Source of the DNA: Massilia violaceinigra
Lineage (GTDB): Bacteria; Pseudomonadota; Gammaproteobacteria; Burkholderiales; Burkholderiaceae_D
Reading direction: 5' to 3'
Length of the DNA: 64,000 bases
NCBI RefSeq assembly: GCF_002752675.1
Contig: NZ_CP024608.1
Coordinates: 4,464,001 to 4,528,000 of the forward strand
The notes beneath the pieces are model-generated. The model did not search any database, had not been told where the DNA came from, and saw nothing but the letters and a program-made list of their open reading frames with translations. The position numbers and the translations under genes are program-made. This document shows, in pieces, positions 12,334 to 22,605 of this stretch (within the stretch, counting starts at the first letter, position 1; the number at the start of each line of letters is the position of its first letter).

Positions 12334-13367
12334 ACCCGGTCACTTTCCACGCGCCGCAGGCCAGTGCCGAGGCGCTGCGCCTGGCTGCCGGCGGGGCCGC
12401 CGCCCTCATCGCCGGCGGCACCAACCTGATCGACCTGATGAAAGAGGGCGTCATGCGCCCCGCAGCGCTGGTCGATATCAGCAACCTGCCGCTCGATGGC
12501 ATCGACGCGACGGCACAAGGCGGCCTGCTGCTCGGCGCCACCGCGCGCAACGCCGACACCGCCTACCATCCGCTGGTGCGCAGCCGCTACCCGCTGCTGT
12601 CGGCGGCGATTCTGGCCGGCGCCTCGCCCCAGATCCGCAACATGGCCACCGATGGCGGCAACCTGCTGCAACGCACGCGCTGCCACTATTTTTACGATAT
12701 CGCCGTGCCCTGCAACAAGCGCGCTCCGGGCAGCGGCTGCTCCGCCATCGGCGGCCTGACGCGCCAGCACGCCATTCTGGGCGCGAGCGAGCATTGCATC
12801 GCGACCCATCCGTCGGACATGTGCGTGGCGCTGGCGGCGCTGAGCGCGGTGGTCCACGTCAGCTCGCAGCAGGGCGAACGGCGCATCGACTTTGCCGATT
12901 TCCACCGCCTGCCCGGCGCCAATCCCGAGCGCGACAACACGCTGCTGCCCGGTGAGCTGATCAACGCCATCGAACTGCCGCCGGCCGGACAGTTCGCGGC
13001 CCATTCGGCCTACCTCAAGTTCCGCGACCGCGCGTCGTACGCCTTTGCACTGGTATCCGTCGCCGCCGCCCTCGACATCGGCCCGGACGGCGCGGTGCGC
13101 GCCGCGCGCGTGGCCCTGGGCAGCGTGGCCCACAAACCGTGGCGCGTGCCGGCCGCCGAGGATCTGCTGGTCGGCCAGCAGGCCGGCAGCACCGCCTTCG
13201 AGGCTTGCGCCGACCTGCTGCTGGCGGGCGCGCGTGGCCAGGGACAAAACGATTTCAAGATTCCGATGGCGCGCCGCGCCGTGGTGCGCGCGCTCGAACA
13301 GGCCGCCGCCGGCACCATCGACAACATGCATGCACCGGCCGACAGCGCCGGCAAGGAGCCACTGTGA
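12330..13367 (+). CDS. paoB: Molybdenum hydroxylase FAD subunit (PaoB-like)
   Basis: A 345-residue FAD-binding subunit. The FAD motif region is [13 protein letters not shown] near residues 25-40, with the second block [12 protein letters not shown] near 115. The cysteines in [21 protein letters not shown] correspond to the insertion that holds a [4Fe-4S] cluster in E. coli PaoB (YagS), supporting the PaoABC assignment over ordinary xanthine dehydrogenase. Start ATG overlaps the paoA-like stop (ATGA). Confidence 0.85.
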   Translation: MNPVTFHAPQASAEALRLAAGGAAALIAGGTNLIDLMKEGVMRPAALVDISNLPLDGIDATAQGGLLLGATARNADTAYHPLVRSRYPLLSAAILAGASPQIRNMATDGGNLLQRTRCHYFYDIAVPCNKRAPGSGCSAIGGLTRQHAILGASEHCIATHPSDMCVALAALSAVVHVSSQQGERRIDFADFHRLPGANPERDNTLLPGELINAIELPPAGQFAAHSAYLKFRDRASYAFALVSVAAALDIGPDGAVRAARVALGSVAHKPWRVPAAEDLLVGQQAGSTAFEACADLLLAGARGQGQNDFKIPMARRAVVRALEQAAAGTIDNMHAPADSAGKEPL

Positions 13368-15646
13368 CCGACCTGATTGAAGCACTGCGCACCCCGGTCG
13401 CCGACGAAGGCACCGGCCCTGTCACCATCGGCATGGCCGTCTCGCGCGTCGACGGCCGCGACAAGGTCACCGGACAGGCACGCTACGCCGCCGAACACTC
13501 GGCCGAGGCCTTGCTGTACGGCGTGGTCGTCAGCGGCACCATCACCAAGGGGCGCATCGCCTCCATCGATGCCGGCAAGGCGCTCGCCGTCCCCGGCGTG
13601 ATCGAGGTGATCACCCACGAGAACCGCCCGCGCCTGCGCTCCTTCGACCTGTTTTACAAGGACATGACGGCACCCGGCGGCTCGCCTTTTCGCCCGCTGT
13701 ACGACGACAAGATCCACAGCAGCGGCCAGCCGGTCGCGCTGGTGGTGGCCGAGACGTTCGAGGCGGCCCGTTACGCGGCCTCGCTGGTCGAGATTGCGTA
13801 CGAGACCGAAGCGCACGAAACCTGCCTGCTCGATCACGTCGAACGCAGCCACAAGCCGAGCCGCCTGAAAGCCGGCTACACGCCGCCGCCCGAACCGAAG
13901 GGCTTCGCCGATGAGGTCTGGGACAAGGCGCTGGTGAGGATGGAAGGCGAGTATTACAGCGGCGTCGAACATCACAACCCGCTCGAAATGTTCGCCTCCA
14001 CCGTGGTGCGCGGGGCGGATGGCCATCTGACCATCTACGACAAGACCCAGAGCTCGCAGAACAGCCGCTGGTATGTGTCGCACGTGTTCGGCCTGTCCAA
14101 GAACAAGGTCACGGTGCGCAATCCGTACGTGGGCGGCGCCTTCGGTTCCGGCCTGCGCCCGCAGTACCAGCTGGCGCTGGCCGTGATGGCCGCGCTCAAG
14201 CTGGAACGCTCGGTGCGGGTGGTGCTCACGCGCCAGCAGATGTTCAGCTTCGGGCACCGTCCCGAAACCATCCAGCGCGTGCGCCTCGGTGCGCGCCCGG
14301 ACGGCACGCTCACGGCCATCATCCACGAAGCGCTGGCCGAAACGTCGCGCAACGAGGATTACGTGGAAGTGGTGGTCAACTGGTCGGGCCAGCTGTACGC
14401 CTGCGAGCATATCCGCCTTGGCTACAAGCTGGTGGCGCTGGACCGCTTCAGCCCCATCGACATGCGCGCGCCGGGCGCGGCGCACGGTGTGCACGCGCTC
14501 GAAGTGGCGATGGACGAACTGTCGTACGAACTGAAAATGGATCCGCTGGCGCTGCGCCTGAAAAACTATGCCGACCTCGATCCGACCGAGGGCCTGCCGT
14601 ATTCGACCAAGGAACTGCGCGCCTGCTACGAGCAGGGCGCGCAGCGCTTCGGCTGGGACCAGCGCCCGGGCGAGGTGCGCTCGATGCGCGAAGGCCACGA
14701 GTTGATCGGCTGGGGCATGGCGACCGGTATGTGGGACGCGATGCAAATGTTCGCGCGCGCCAGCGCCGTGCTGCACGCCGACGGCAACCTGGTGGTGAGC
14801 AGCGCCGCCACCGACATCGGCACCGGCACCTACACGGCGATGTGCATCATCGCCGCCGACGCCATGGGCATGCCGCTCGAACGGGTGCGCTTCCAGCTGG
14901 GCGACTCGACCCTGCCGGTGGCACCGATCGAAGGCGGCTCCTCGCACGTGGCCACGGTCGGTTCGGCGGTGCAGGGCGTGTGCGAGAAGCTGCAAAAGAG
15001 CCTGTTCAAGCTGGCCAGGAAGATGCCCGATTCGCCGTTCGCCAAGGCGCGCTTTGAGGATGCGGAATTTGCCGGTGGCGCCCTGCGCCTGCGCGCGCAG
15101 CCGGCGCTCGCGGTGCCGCTGGGGGCGATTTTGGCGTTCGATGGCGCCGGGCGGCTCGAAGAAAAATACATGATGCTGCCGAATGTGCTCAAGCAGCAAA
15201 ATTACATGCGCGCCACGCACTCGGCGGTGTTTGTCGAAGTGCGCGTCGATGAAGCCTTCGGCACGGTGCGCGTGACGCGCGTGGTCAGCGCCATCGCGGC
15301 CGGGCGCATCATCAACGCCAAGGCGGCGCGCAGCCAGATCATCGGCGGGGTGGTGTGGGGCATCGGCCAGGCCCTGCACGAAGAAACCCAGTCGGACGAC
15401 CGTATCGGCCGCTTCATGAACCACAACCTGGGCGAATATCATGTGTCGGTCAACGCCGATATCCACGATATCGACGTCGTGTTCGTGCAGGAGGACGACC
15501 GCATCGTCAGCCGCTTGGGCGCCAAGGGCGTGGGCGAAATAGGCCAGGTGGGCGTGGCGGCGGCGGTGTGCAACGCGATCTATCACGCCACCGGGCGCCG
15601 CGTGCGCAGTACGCCGATGACGCCCGACAAGGTGATGGCCCCGTAA
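13364..15646 (+). CDS. paoC: Molybdenum hydroxylase molybdopterin subunit (PaoC-like)
   Basis: A 760-residue large subunit. I place the start at GTG 13364, overlapping the paoB-like stop as GTGA, because AAGGAG precedes it and the protein then begins with the usual [20 protein letters not shown]. Molybdopterin-domain motifs include [20 protein letters not shown] and the C-terminal [12 protein letters not shown], whose glutamate is the catalytic base in the family. Probably oxidises aldehydes, with water as oxygen source. No PaoD/XdhC-type maturation factor or molybdenum cofactor gene lies next to it, so insertion of the sulfurated cofactor must rely on a gene elsewhere. Confidence 0.85.
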   Translation: MTDLIEALRTPVADEGTGPVTIGMAVSRVDGRDKVTGQARYAAEHSAEALLYGVVVSGTITKGRIASIDAGKALAVPGVIEVITHENRPRLRSFDLFYKDMTAPGGSPFRPLYDDKIHSSGQPVALVVAETFEAARYAASLVEIAYETEAHETCLLDHVERSHKPSRLKAGYTPPPEPKGFADEVWDKALVRMEGEYYSGVEHHNPLEMFASTVVRGADGHLTIYDKTQSSQNSRWYVSHVFGLSKNKVTVRNPYVGGAFGSGLRPQYQLALAVMAALKLERSVRVVLTRQQMFSFGHRPETIQRVRLGARPDGTLTAIIHEALAETSRNEDYVEVVVNWSGQLYACEHIRLGYKLVALDRFSPIDMRAPGAAHGVHALEVAMDELSYELKMDPLALRLKNYADLDPTEGLPYSTKELRACYEQGAQRFGWDQRPGEVRSMREGHELIGWGMATGMWDAMQMFARASAVLHADGNLVVSSAATDIGTGTYTAMCIIAADAMGMPLERVRFQLGDSTLPVAPIEGGSSHVATVGSAVQGVCEKLQKSLFKLARKMPDSPFAKARFEDAEFAGGALRLRAQPALAVPLGAILAFDGAGRLEEKYMMLPNVLKQQNYMRATHSAVFVEVRVDEAFGTVRVTRVVSAIAAGRIINAKAARSQIIGGVVWGIGQALHEETQSDDRIGRFMNHNLGEYHVSVNADIHDIDVVFVQEDDRIVSRLGAKGVGEIGQVGVAAAVCNAIYHATGRRVRSTPMTPDKVMAP

Positions 15647-15800
15647 GCGCAGCGCCGGCGGCGTGCGTCATCGCGCGCGCCGTTTGGTTCGGATGCGCAC
15701 CTTGATGTTCCTCAAATCCGCGCTTGACCTGCGCCATACAGTGGAAGCGGAGCAGGGCGGAGAAGGGCGCCTTTGCGGTCGGAGGTGCAAGGGGGGAACC

Positions 15801-16157
15801 ATGAGCTACAAAACAATAGTCGTGCACGTCGACGACATACCCAATGCCGGAGCGTGCTACGCGTTCGCGGCCGAGTTGGCACGGGTTGAGCAGGCCCATC
15901 TGATCGGTCTGGCCAGCAGCGGCGTATCGCGTTTTTTGCGCGAGACGGTCGCCATGAATTGCGCCGCCCCATCCATCGCGCCTTATCTCGACACCATGCG
16001 CGACCGCGCCGCGCGCGCACTCGACCAGTTCGAGCGCGGGGCGCAGTTGCTGGTCATGGGGTGCTACGGCCACTCGCGCCTGCGCGAACTACTGCTCGGC
16101 GGCGCCACCCGGACAGTCCTCAAGTCCATGACGCTGCCGGTGCTCATGGCAGCCTGA
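15801..16157 (+). pseudogene. Universal stress protein with large internal in-frame deletion
   Basis: The frame from ATG 15801 (preceded by AAGGGGGG) gives 118 residues. The first about 75 match the beginning of a two-domain UspA protein of about 280 residues (MSYKTIVVHVDD, EEQAHL-like segment, YLDTMRDRAARALDQFE). The last about 40 match the very end (LLVMGCYGHSRLRELLLGG, TRTVLKSMTLPVLMA). The first domain's C-terminal half and most of the second domain are missing and the frame is kept. It may still fold as a single domain, since it retains the nucleotide-loop GxxGHS region. I call it a deletion derivative; function uncertain. Confidence 0.6.
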
Positions 16158-16173
16158 TGCCGGGGGCGACGCC

Positions 16174-16894
16174 ATGCAACGTATCGCCCTCGTTACCGGA
16201 GGCACGCGCGGGCTGGGCAGGGCCATTGCGCTTGCGCTGCGCGACGCCGGGTACCGTCCGGCCGTGGTCTACCTGCGCGACACCGACGCTGCGCTCCGCT
16301 TCACGGACGTCACCTCCATCCCCGCTTACAAGTGGAACGTCGGAGATTTTCACGCCTGCCGCCTTGGCGTGCTGAAGGTGGCGTACGAGCTGGGGCCGGT
16401 CGATATCCTGGTTAACAACGCTGGCGTGATGGCCGACGCCATGCTGCACAAAATGACGCCCGAGCAGTGGTGGAACGTGGTCCAAACCAATCTCGGGTCG
16501 ATGTTCAACATGGCGCGCCAGGTGGTTGGCGGCATGCGTGAGCGGCGCTTCGGCCGCATTATCAACATCAGCTCGGTCAACGGACGCAAGGGACAGGCGG
16601 GCCAGACCAACTACGCCGCCAGCAAGGCGGGCGTGCTCGGCTTTACCAGGGCGCTGGCGCTGGAAAACGCCGCCAGGAATCACGGTCAATGCCATCGCGC
16701 CCGGCTACTGCGATACCGCGATGGTCGCCGCCCTGGCGCCCGACACGCTGCGGAGCATCGTTGCCGCAATACCCGTCGGCAAGATGGGAACCCCGGCCGA
16801 TATCGGCCGCATGGCGGCGTTCCTCGCCTCCGATGACGCCGGGTTCATCACAGGCGCCACCTTCGATATCAACGGTGGGCAATACATGGGCTAG
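16174..16894 (+). pseudogene. Acetoacetyl-CoA reductase-like SDR (phaB type), frameshifted
   Basis: An NADPH-dependent short-chain reductase of the PhaB type, which makes (R)-3-hydroxybutyryl-CoA for PHA synthesis. The first frame has TGGTRGLG (cofactor loop), NNAGV, INISSVNGRKGQ and the catalytic YAASK. After about 16675 the sequence continues in the next frame with ITVNAIAPGYCDT, then GFITGATFDINGGQYMG, the expected family C-terminus. One extra base (or two lost) around GCCGCCAGGAA at 16669-16680 explains the shift. As read, translation gives 220 residues with a nonsense tail. A base error in the assembly cannot be excluded. Confidence 0.75.
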
Positions 16895-17136
16895 CGTAAG
16901 GGTGAGCGCAAGCGCGTGATGCACGCGCGGGATACCACTGCGGGAATCCCCTCTTTGCGCGGGCATAAGTGCGCAGCGCGACAAAGTGGCACGCGTTTGA
17001 GCTGGCTCAGATAACGCGACGATTGAGCGTCTATGATCGGATACCTGAAGTGGCGTGGGTGCGGCACAAGGCAGAAGCCTCAGCCGCCGCCGATCCACAA
17101 TCCCCAATCCGAACAACCCAACTGAAGGAGAACGCG

Positions 17137-17580
17137 ATGGCCAGTCATCTGACCCGTTTCGACCCCGTGGGCCCGATCAGCCGGATGGACCCTTTCCGCA
17201 GTTTCGACAGTCTTTTTAACGCCTTCGACCTGATGCGCCCCCTGCGCGCGTTCGACACCGAGCGCATCCGCATGGACGTCAGCGAAACCGACCAGGCCTT
17301 CGTAGTCCGGGCCGACATGCCGGGCGTCAAGAAGGAAGACGTCAAGGTCGCCATCGACGGCAACGAAGTCACCATCAGCGCCGATGTCAGCCAGGAGCAG
17401 GAGCACGAGGAGGGCAGCAGCGTGTGGCGCGAGCGCTTCCGTGGCCAGCAATACCGCAGCTTCACGCTGCCCCAGCAGGTGGATGAAGAGAAGGCGACCG
17501 CCACCTGCCGTGATGGCGTGCTCGAACTGACCCTGCCCAAAAAGCCGGGCAGCGGCGGCAAGCAATTAACCATCCAGTAA
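17137..17580 (+). CDS. Small heat shock protein, Hsp20/alpha-crystallin family
   Basis: A 147-residue protein with an alpha-crystallin domain from about residue 45 (RMDVSETDQAFVVRADMPGV, KKEDVKVAIDGNEVTI, then DGVLELTLPKK). The start at 17137 has a strong AAGGAG. It acts as an ATP-independent holdase on unfolding cytoplasmic proteins. The neighbours (Usp, Cu ATPase) suggest a stress island. The N-terminus is phenylalanine-rich (RFDPVGPISRMDPFRSFDSL), usual for oligomer formation and substrate binding. Confidence 0.9.
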   Translation: MASHLTRFDPVGPISRMDPFRSFDSLFNAFDLMRPLRAFDTERIRMDVSETDQAFVVRADMPGVKKEDVKVAIDGNEVTISADVSQEQEHEEGSSVWRERFRGQQYRSFTLPQQVDEEKATATCRDGVLELTLPKKPGSGGKQLTIQ

Positions 17581-17651
17581 ATGCCGCTGACGGCACGCGG
17601 GCCTGCGGCTCGCCCAGGTCGCCGCACGCCCGTCTTGCACGGTAGATGCTG

Positions 17652-19781
17652 TCATGCGCGCCGGACACGCAGGCGCAGCGCGTTGACGATCACCGACATT
17701 GAGCTCAGGCTCATTGCCAGCGCCGCCACCATGGGCGACAGCAATTGCCCCGTGAACGGATACAGCACGCCGGCCGCCAGCGGAATGCCCAGCGCGTTGT
17801 AGAGGAAGGCAAAGGCCAGGTTCTGGCGCATATTGCGCACCGTCTCGACCGACAACTGTCGCGCCCGCGCAATCGCGCGCAGGTCGCCCTTCACCAGCGT
17901 TACGTGGGCGCTGTTGATGGCCACATCGGTGCCGCTGCCCATCGCGATGCCGACATCGGCCCTGGCCAGCGCCGGTGCGTCGTTGATGCCGTCGCCCGCC
18001 ATCGCCACCACCTTGCCCGCTTGCTGCAGGCGTTCCACCAGATCGAGCTTGGTGTCGGGCCGGGCTTCGCCGACGACTTCGCCGATGTCCAATTGATTCG
18101 CCACGTGCCTGGCGGTCGTCATGCCGTCGCCGGTGGCCATGATGACGCGCAGGCCGGCATCGCGCAGAGCGCGCATGGCTCCCGGCGTGCCGGCCTTGAG
18201 CGGATCGGCCAGTGCCACCAGGCCGGCCAGGCGTCCGTCCAGCGCCAGGAAAACCACGCTGGCGCCTTGCTGGCGCAGCGCTTCGGACTGCGCCGCCAAG
18301 CCAAGCCAGTCGACCTGTTCCTGTTCCATCAGCCGCGTGTTGCCAAGCGCCAGACGGCGGCCCGCCACGCTGCCCCGTACGCCGATGCCGCTGGCCGATT
18401 CGAACCTCTCGGGCGTGGCCAGTGGCAGGCCACGCCGGCGCGCTTCGCGCACGATCGCCTGGGCCAGCGGATGTTCGCTCCCCTGGTCCAGGCTGGCGGC
18501 CAGCCGCAGTACGTCCTGCTCGCTGGTGCCCGGCGCGGCGATCACGCGCTCGAAGGCCGGCTTGCCTTCGGTCAGAGTGCCGGTCTTGTCGACGATCAGG
18601 GTATCGACCTTGCGCAGCGCTTCGATGGCGGCCGCGTCGCGGAACAGGATGCCCTGCGTGGCGGCGCGCCCGGTGGCTGCCATCACCGACATCGGCGTGG
18701 CCAGCCCCAGCGCGCACGGACAGGCGATGATCAGCACCGCCACCGCATTCAGAAAGCCGTAGGCCCAGCCGGGCTGCGGGCCGAACCATCCCCAGCCGAG
18801 CAGGGTGAGCAGGGCGATGGCGGTGACGGCCAGTACGAAATACCCCGCCACCACGTCGGCCAGCCGTTGCAGCGGCGCGCGCGAGCGCTGGGCGCTGGCC
18901 ACCAGTTCGACGATGCGCGCCAGCACGGTGTGCGCTCCGACCAGCTCGGCCCGCATCACCAGGCTGCCGCTGGTATTGATGGTGGCGCCGATCAGCTTCT
19001 CGCCCGGGCGCTTGCTGACCGGGACCGGTTCGCCCGTGAGCATCGATTCGTCGACGGCGCTCTCGCCTTCGAGTACCACGCCGTCGACCGGTACCTTATC
19101 GCCGGGACGCACGCGCAAGCGGTCGCCCACCCGCACATCAGCCAATGGCACTTCGTCCACGGCGCCGTCCTCGCGCAGGCGGTGCGCCCTGGCGGGGGCA
19201 AGCCCCAGCAGCGCCTTGATCGCCAGCGAGGTCCGGGCCCGTGCGCGCAGTTCGAGCACCTGGCCGAGCAAGGTGAGCGAGACGATGACCGCCGCCGCCT
19301 CGAAATACACGCCAGCCATGCCATCGGCCGCCAGCGCTGCCGGAAAAATGCCCGGCGCGACTGTTGCCGCTACGCTGTAGCCGTAGGCGGCCGCCACGCC
19401 GGTGCCGATCAGGGTCCACATGTTCGGACTGCGGTTGCGCAGCGAGTCGCGCCAGCGCACGAAGAAGGGGCCGCCGGCCCACAGCACCACCGGCGTGCTC
19501 AGGACCAGTTCGATCCAGTGCTGCGGCCATCCGGGCGGCAGCAGCCGGTGCCCGCCCATGGCCACGACCATCAGCAGCACGGTCAGCGGAAGCGACAGCC
19601 GGAAGCGCCGCTGCATGGCGTGCAGCTCGGGGTTGTCGTCGTCCAGCGCCGGCATGAGCGGTTCGAGCGCCATGCCGCAGATCGGGCAGGTGCCCGGCCC
19701 GCTCCGGCGAATCTGCGGGTGCATCGGGCACGTGTAGACGGCGGCACCGGCGCCGGGAGGAGGGTGGCTGGCGTCGTTCAT
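17652..19781 (-). CDS. copA: Copper(I)-exporting P-type ATPase
   Basis: A P1B-type ATPase of about 709 residues. The N-terminus lacks the usual HMA domain and instead has a short heavy-metal-binding element ([21 protein letters not shown]). Then come the transmembrane helices, the phosphatase loop TGEPVPV, the ion-site CPC ([13 protein letters not shown], near residue 354), the phosphorylation motif DKTGTLTEG (near 397), the hinge [10 protein letters not shown] (near 600), and the last-helix MSLSSMSV typical of Cu+ pumps. It exports cytoplasmic Cu+ at the cost of ATP. Start ATG 19781; a TTG five codons earlier is possible. No CueR gene is adjacent. Confidence 0.9.
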   Translation of the reverse strand: MNDASHPPPGAGAAVYTCPMHPQIRRSGPGTCPICGMALEPLMPALDDDNPELHAMQRRFRLSLPLTVLLMVVAMGGHRLLPPGWPQHWIELVLSTPVVLWAGGPFFVRWRDSLRNRSPNMWTLIGTGVAAAYGYSVAATVAPGIFPAALAADGMAGVYFEAAAVIVSLTLLGQVLELRARARTSLAIKALLGLAPARAHRLREDGAVDEVPLADVRVGDRLRVRPGDKVPVDGVVLEGESAVDESMLTGEPVPVSKRPGEKLIGATINTSGSLVMRAELVGAHTVLARIVELVASAQRSRAPLQRLADVVAGYFVLAVTAIALLTLLGWGWFGPQPGWAYGFLNAVAVLIIACPCALGLATPMSVMAATGRAATQGILFRDAAAIEALRKVDTLIVDKTGTLTEGKPAFERVIAAPGTSEQDVLRLAASLDQGSEHPLAQAIVREARRRGLPLATPERFESASGIGVRGSVAGRRLALGNTRLMEQEQVDWLGLAAQSEALRQQGASVVFLALDGRLAGLVALADPLKAGTPGAMRALRDAGLRVIMATGDGMTTARHVANQLDIGEVVGEARPDTKLDLVERLQQAGKVVAMAGDGINDAPALARADVGIAMGSGTDVAINSAHVTLVKGDLRAIARARQLSVETVRNMRQNLAFAFLYNALGIPLAAGVLYPFTGQLLSPMVAALAMSLSSMSVIVNALRLRVRRA

Positions 19782-19844
19782 ATGGCAGTCCTGCAAGGCG
19801 ATCCTGTTTGGATCGCGGCGGCGGCGAATGGTTCGGCGCCACGG

Positions 19845-21272
19845 TCATGCCTTGAAGGTCAGCAGCGGGGACAGCTTGGCGATCGGCCGCACCAGTCCTT
19901 CTTCCACCTGCGATTCGATCACCGGCCCGATCGGCTTGTAGGCCCCGGGCGCCTCTTCGATGCGGCGCTCCTCGCGCAGCGTGATGCACTCGAACTGGCG
20001 CTGTGCGCCGGCATCCGCGTCGTGCTTCGACTTCCACGCCATCTCCATGCGCGACACCGCCCGTCCCGCGCCATGGCTGGCCGAACTGGCCCAGCGTTCG
20101 TGACCGAGGCCGTCGAGCAGGTACGAGTCGTCGCCCATCGAACCGGGAATGAGCAGCGGTTGCCCGGCATGCGCGGGCGTGGCGCCCTTGCGGTGCACAT
20201 TGCCGCCCGCTTCACTGAGCACGATACTGTGCGGCACGTCGCACACCAGCGGCATCGACTGGTCGCCGAACACCTGGCGGATGCGCTGGCGCACCAGTTC
20301 CACGATCAGCGCCCGGTTGGCGTCGGCGTAATGGGCGGCGGCGTGCATGGCCGTCAGGTATTCGGCGGCCAGCGGCCCGCACAGGCCATACAGGCCGGAC
20401 TCCGGATGCTTTACGCCCGTTGGCCACTCGGCCTTGGCGCGGTCCATCCAGCGCGTGCCGATGTACGAACCCACGTCGCGCGAGCCGCTGTGCACCATCA
20501 GCGCCAGTTGACCGGGCCGCACGCCCAGTTCAAAGGCGCGGTGGCGGTCCAGCACTTGCGACACGTACTGGAACTCGCAGAAGTGATTGCCGGCGCCGAG
20601 CGTGGCCAGGCCCGGATCGCGCAGCAGGCCGCGGCGGGTATCCTGCAGCGCTTCGGGCGCATAGTGCGCGTTGCCGGCGATGTGCGAGGCCGCAAACAGG
20701 CGCGTCGTTTCCGCTTCGACCTGGGCGAAGTCGATGTGCGCGAACAGGCCCTCGCGCGTGTTGCGCATGGCGCGCCAAAAGGCGCCCAGGCCGTCGGAAA
20801 ACAGCGCCGTCATGGCCGCCGGCGTGGTCGGCACATTGCGCGCCGCCTCCAGCAGATCGCCCTTGAGCAGGGCGACCAGGCGCTCCTTGTGCGCCAAAAA
20901 GCGTTCGAGCGGCACATCGATCACGTGCAGGCGCATGCCGCAGTTGATGTCGCGCCCGATCGATTCGGGTACCACGAAGTCGTGGTTGGTAACGAGGATG
21001 CTGCCGACCGGTACCGGCGCGCCGGGATGAAAGTCGGGCGTGGCGCAGGCGCGGCAGACGTGCCCGCCATGCGGGTGGCGCATGCCGGCGAACGCCAGCA
21101 GCTGGCTGACCGCTTTCGCTTCCAGCGGCAGGCTGTCGGGCAGCAGGATTTCGGCGCGCACGTCGGACCGCAAGGTCGACTGCACGCGCAGGATATTGCC
21201 TTCGCGTTCGGCGAAGATATTATGGGAGGCAAGGGCTTTGGCCAGGCGTTTGGCCGATACGGTAGTGCTCAT
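19845..21272 (-). CDS. rtcB: RtcB-family RNA-splicing ligase
   Basis: A 475-residue RtcB homologue. Mn/GTP-site motifs visible are IGRDINCGMRL, LGAGNHFCEF, MVHSGSRDVG and SHGAGR, whose histidine is guanylylated in the family. RtcB joins 3'-phosphate or 2',3'-cyclic phosphate ends to 5'-OH ends in tRNA or rRNA repair. The usual partners (RtcA cyclase, RtcR sigma-54 activator) are absent here. It also has a CRACATPDFHPG segment with cysteines not present in the E. coli enzyme. The gene lies 63 bases upstream of copA on the same strand. Confidence 0.85.
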   Translation of the reverse strand: MSTTVSAKRLAKALASHNIFAEREGNILRVQSTLRSDVRAEILLPDSLPLEAKAVSQLLAFAGMRHPHGGHVCRACATPDFHPGAPVPVGSILVTNHDFVVPESIGRDINCGMRLHVIDVPLERFLAHKERLVALLKGDLLEAARNVPTTPAAMTALFSDGLGAFWRAMRNTREGLFAHIDFAQVEAETTRLFAASHIAGNAHYAPEALQDTRRGLLRDPGLATLGAGNHFCEFQYVSQVLDRHRAFELGVRPGQLALMVHSGSRDVGSYIGTRWMDRAKAEWPTGVKHPESGLYGLCGPLAAEYLTAMHAAAHYADANRALIVELVRQRIRQVFGDQSMPLVCDVPHSIVLSEAGGNVHRKGATPAHAGQPLLIPGSMGDDSYLLDGLGHERWASSASHGAGRAVSRMEMAWKSKHDADAGAQRQFECITLREERRIEEAPGAYKPIGPVIESQVEEGLVRPIAKLSPLLTFKA

Positions 21273-21492
21273 TTTTGGCTGCTTTCAGGGGACGAAGAAA
21301 AACGCACCTTCGAAAAGGCGGTTTCTTCAGAGGCAGCAGCCAATACAACGAAGAGGGCGGATTATAGCAGGACGCCCGCAAGCATGGTGATTTCGTTAAG
21401 ATTGAAGTGTAAATGAAATCAAAGTTGCAGCACGTCATCACCCTGTCATACCTTGTGCGTACCATCGCGGTTTTCACCCCTGAGAGTTGACC

Positions 21493-22605
21493 GTGAAGTC
21501 CTGTATCCGTGCCCTGTGGCTGGCAATGAGCGTCTGTTTAACCCTGCTGGCCACCCGCGCCAGCGCCGCCGAGCAGATCGTGGTCGGCCATGCGATCGAC
21601 CTGTCCGGTCCCAACGGCAGCATCGGCCGCGATTATGTGGCCGGCATCACTACCTATTTCGACAGCATCAATGTCAAGGGCGGCATCAACGGCAGGAAGA
21701 TCGTCTACACCGTGCGCGACGACCGCGGCGTGGCGGCCGAATCGGCCAGGCTGGCCAGCTCCCTGATCCAGCAGGACCGCGCCAACTACCTGCTCGGCGC
21801 CATCGGAGCCGAGTCGACCCAGGCCATCCTGGCCGCGCCGGCCTTTGCCGACTCGCGCCACGTGCTGTTTGCGCCGCTGACCGATGCTTTCGCGGCGCCG
21901 CGCGGGCGCGTCATTTTCTGGCGCCCCAGCATGGAGCGCGAGTGCCAGTTCATCCTCGCCTACTTCGACAAGCTGGGACTCAAAAAAGTCGGCATCGTCC
22001 TGCAGGACACGCCGCAGAACCAGAAAACCTACCAGATGGTCGCCGAGGAAGTGCGCAAGCGCGGCATGACGCTGGCCGGCACCGCGCGCGTGTCGGCCAA
22101 TATCGAGGCCGACGCGAAGCAGTTAAGTGCCTCCGGCGCGAAAGTGGTGCTGATGATCGCCGATACCATCGGCGCATCGCAGTTCCTCAAGGCTTTTCGC
22201 AAGCATGATGCGAGCACGTTTGTTGCCGGCACTTCGCTGATCAACCTGGCCACCTTGAGCGAAATCGCCGGCGCCCGCGCCACCGAGTGGACCGTGTTTT
22301 CGCAGGTGGTGCCCAATCCGGGCAGCACCGCGTCGGTACTGCAGTCCGAGCATATCGACATGATGAAAAAATTCCGCGACGAGCCGGTATCGGCGATCAC
22401 GCTCGAAGGCTTCGCCGTTGCCAAGACGCTGGTCAAGGCGATTCAGATGGACGCGGGCGGGCGCGGCGCCCTGCAGACAATGGCCGCCAGCCGCACCCCG
22501 ATCGACATCGGCGGCATGACGATCCTGTCGTCCGACCGCAAGAGTACCATGTCCGAATTCGTGGACATTGCCTTATTCAAGCGGGACGGTCGCCTGATGT
22601 ACTGA
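21493..22605 (+). CDS. ABC transporter substrate-binding protein (Leu/Ile/Val-binding type)
   Basis: About 370 residues. GTG 21493 is chosen: it follows TGAGAG and gives a signal peptide MKSCIRALWLAMSVCLTLLA, cleaved after ASA. The mature protein is a type I periplasmic binding fold (IVVGHAIDLSGPNGSIGRDY, YFDSINVKGGINGRKI, LLGAIG). Such proteins capture amino acids or related solutes. No permease or ATPase gene is nearby, so this may be a sensor or an orphan receptor. It is convergent with cphA and their 3' ends overlap by about 33 bases. Confidence 0.8.
   Translation: MKSCIRALWLAMSVCLTLLATRASAAEQIVVGHAIDLSGPNGSIGRDYVAGITTYFDSINVKGGINGRKIVYTVRDDRGVAAESARLASSLIQQDRANYLLGAIGAESTQAILAAPAFADSRHVLFAPLTDAFAAPRGRVIFWRPSMERECQFILAYFDKLGLKKVGIVLQDTPQNQKTYQMVAEEVRKRGMTLAGTARVSANIEADAKQLSASGAKVVLMIADTIGASQFLKAFRKHDASTFVAGTSLINLATLSEIAGARATEWTVFSQVVPNPGSTASVLQSEHIDMMKKFRDEPVSAITLEGFAVAKTLVKAIQMDAGGRGALQTMAASRTPIDIGGMTILSSDRKSTMSEFVDIALFKRDGRLMY

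Noticed and set aside
17745..21416. A 1223-codon plus-strand open frame across copA and rtcB
   Set aside because: Composition is Gln/His/Arg/Ala-rich without domains, and the opposite strand encodes unmistakable CopA and RtcB proteins.
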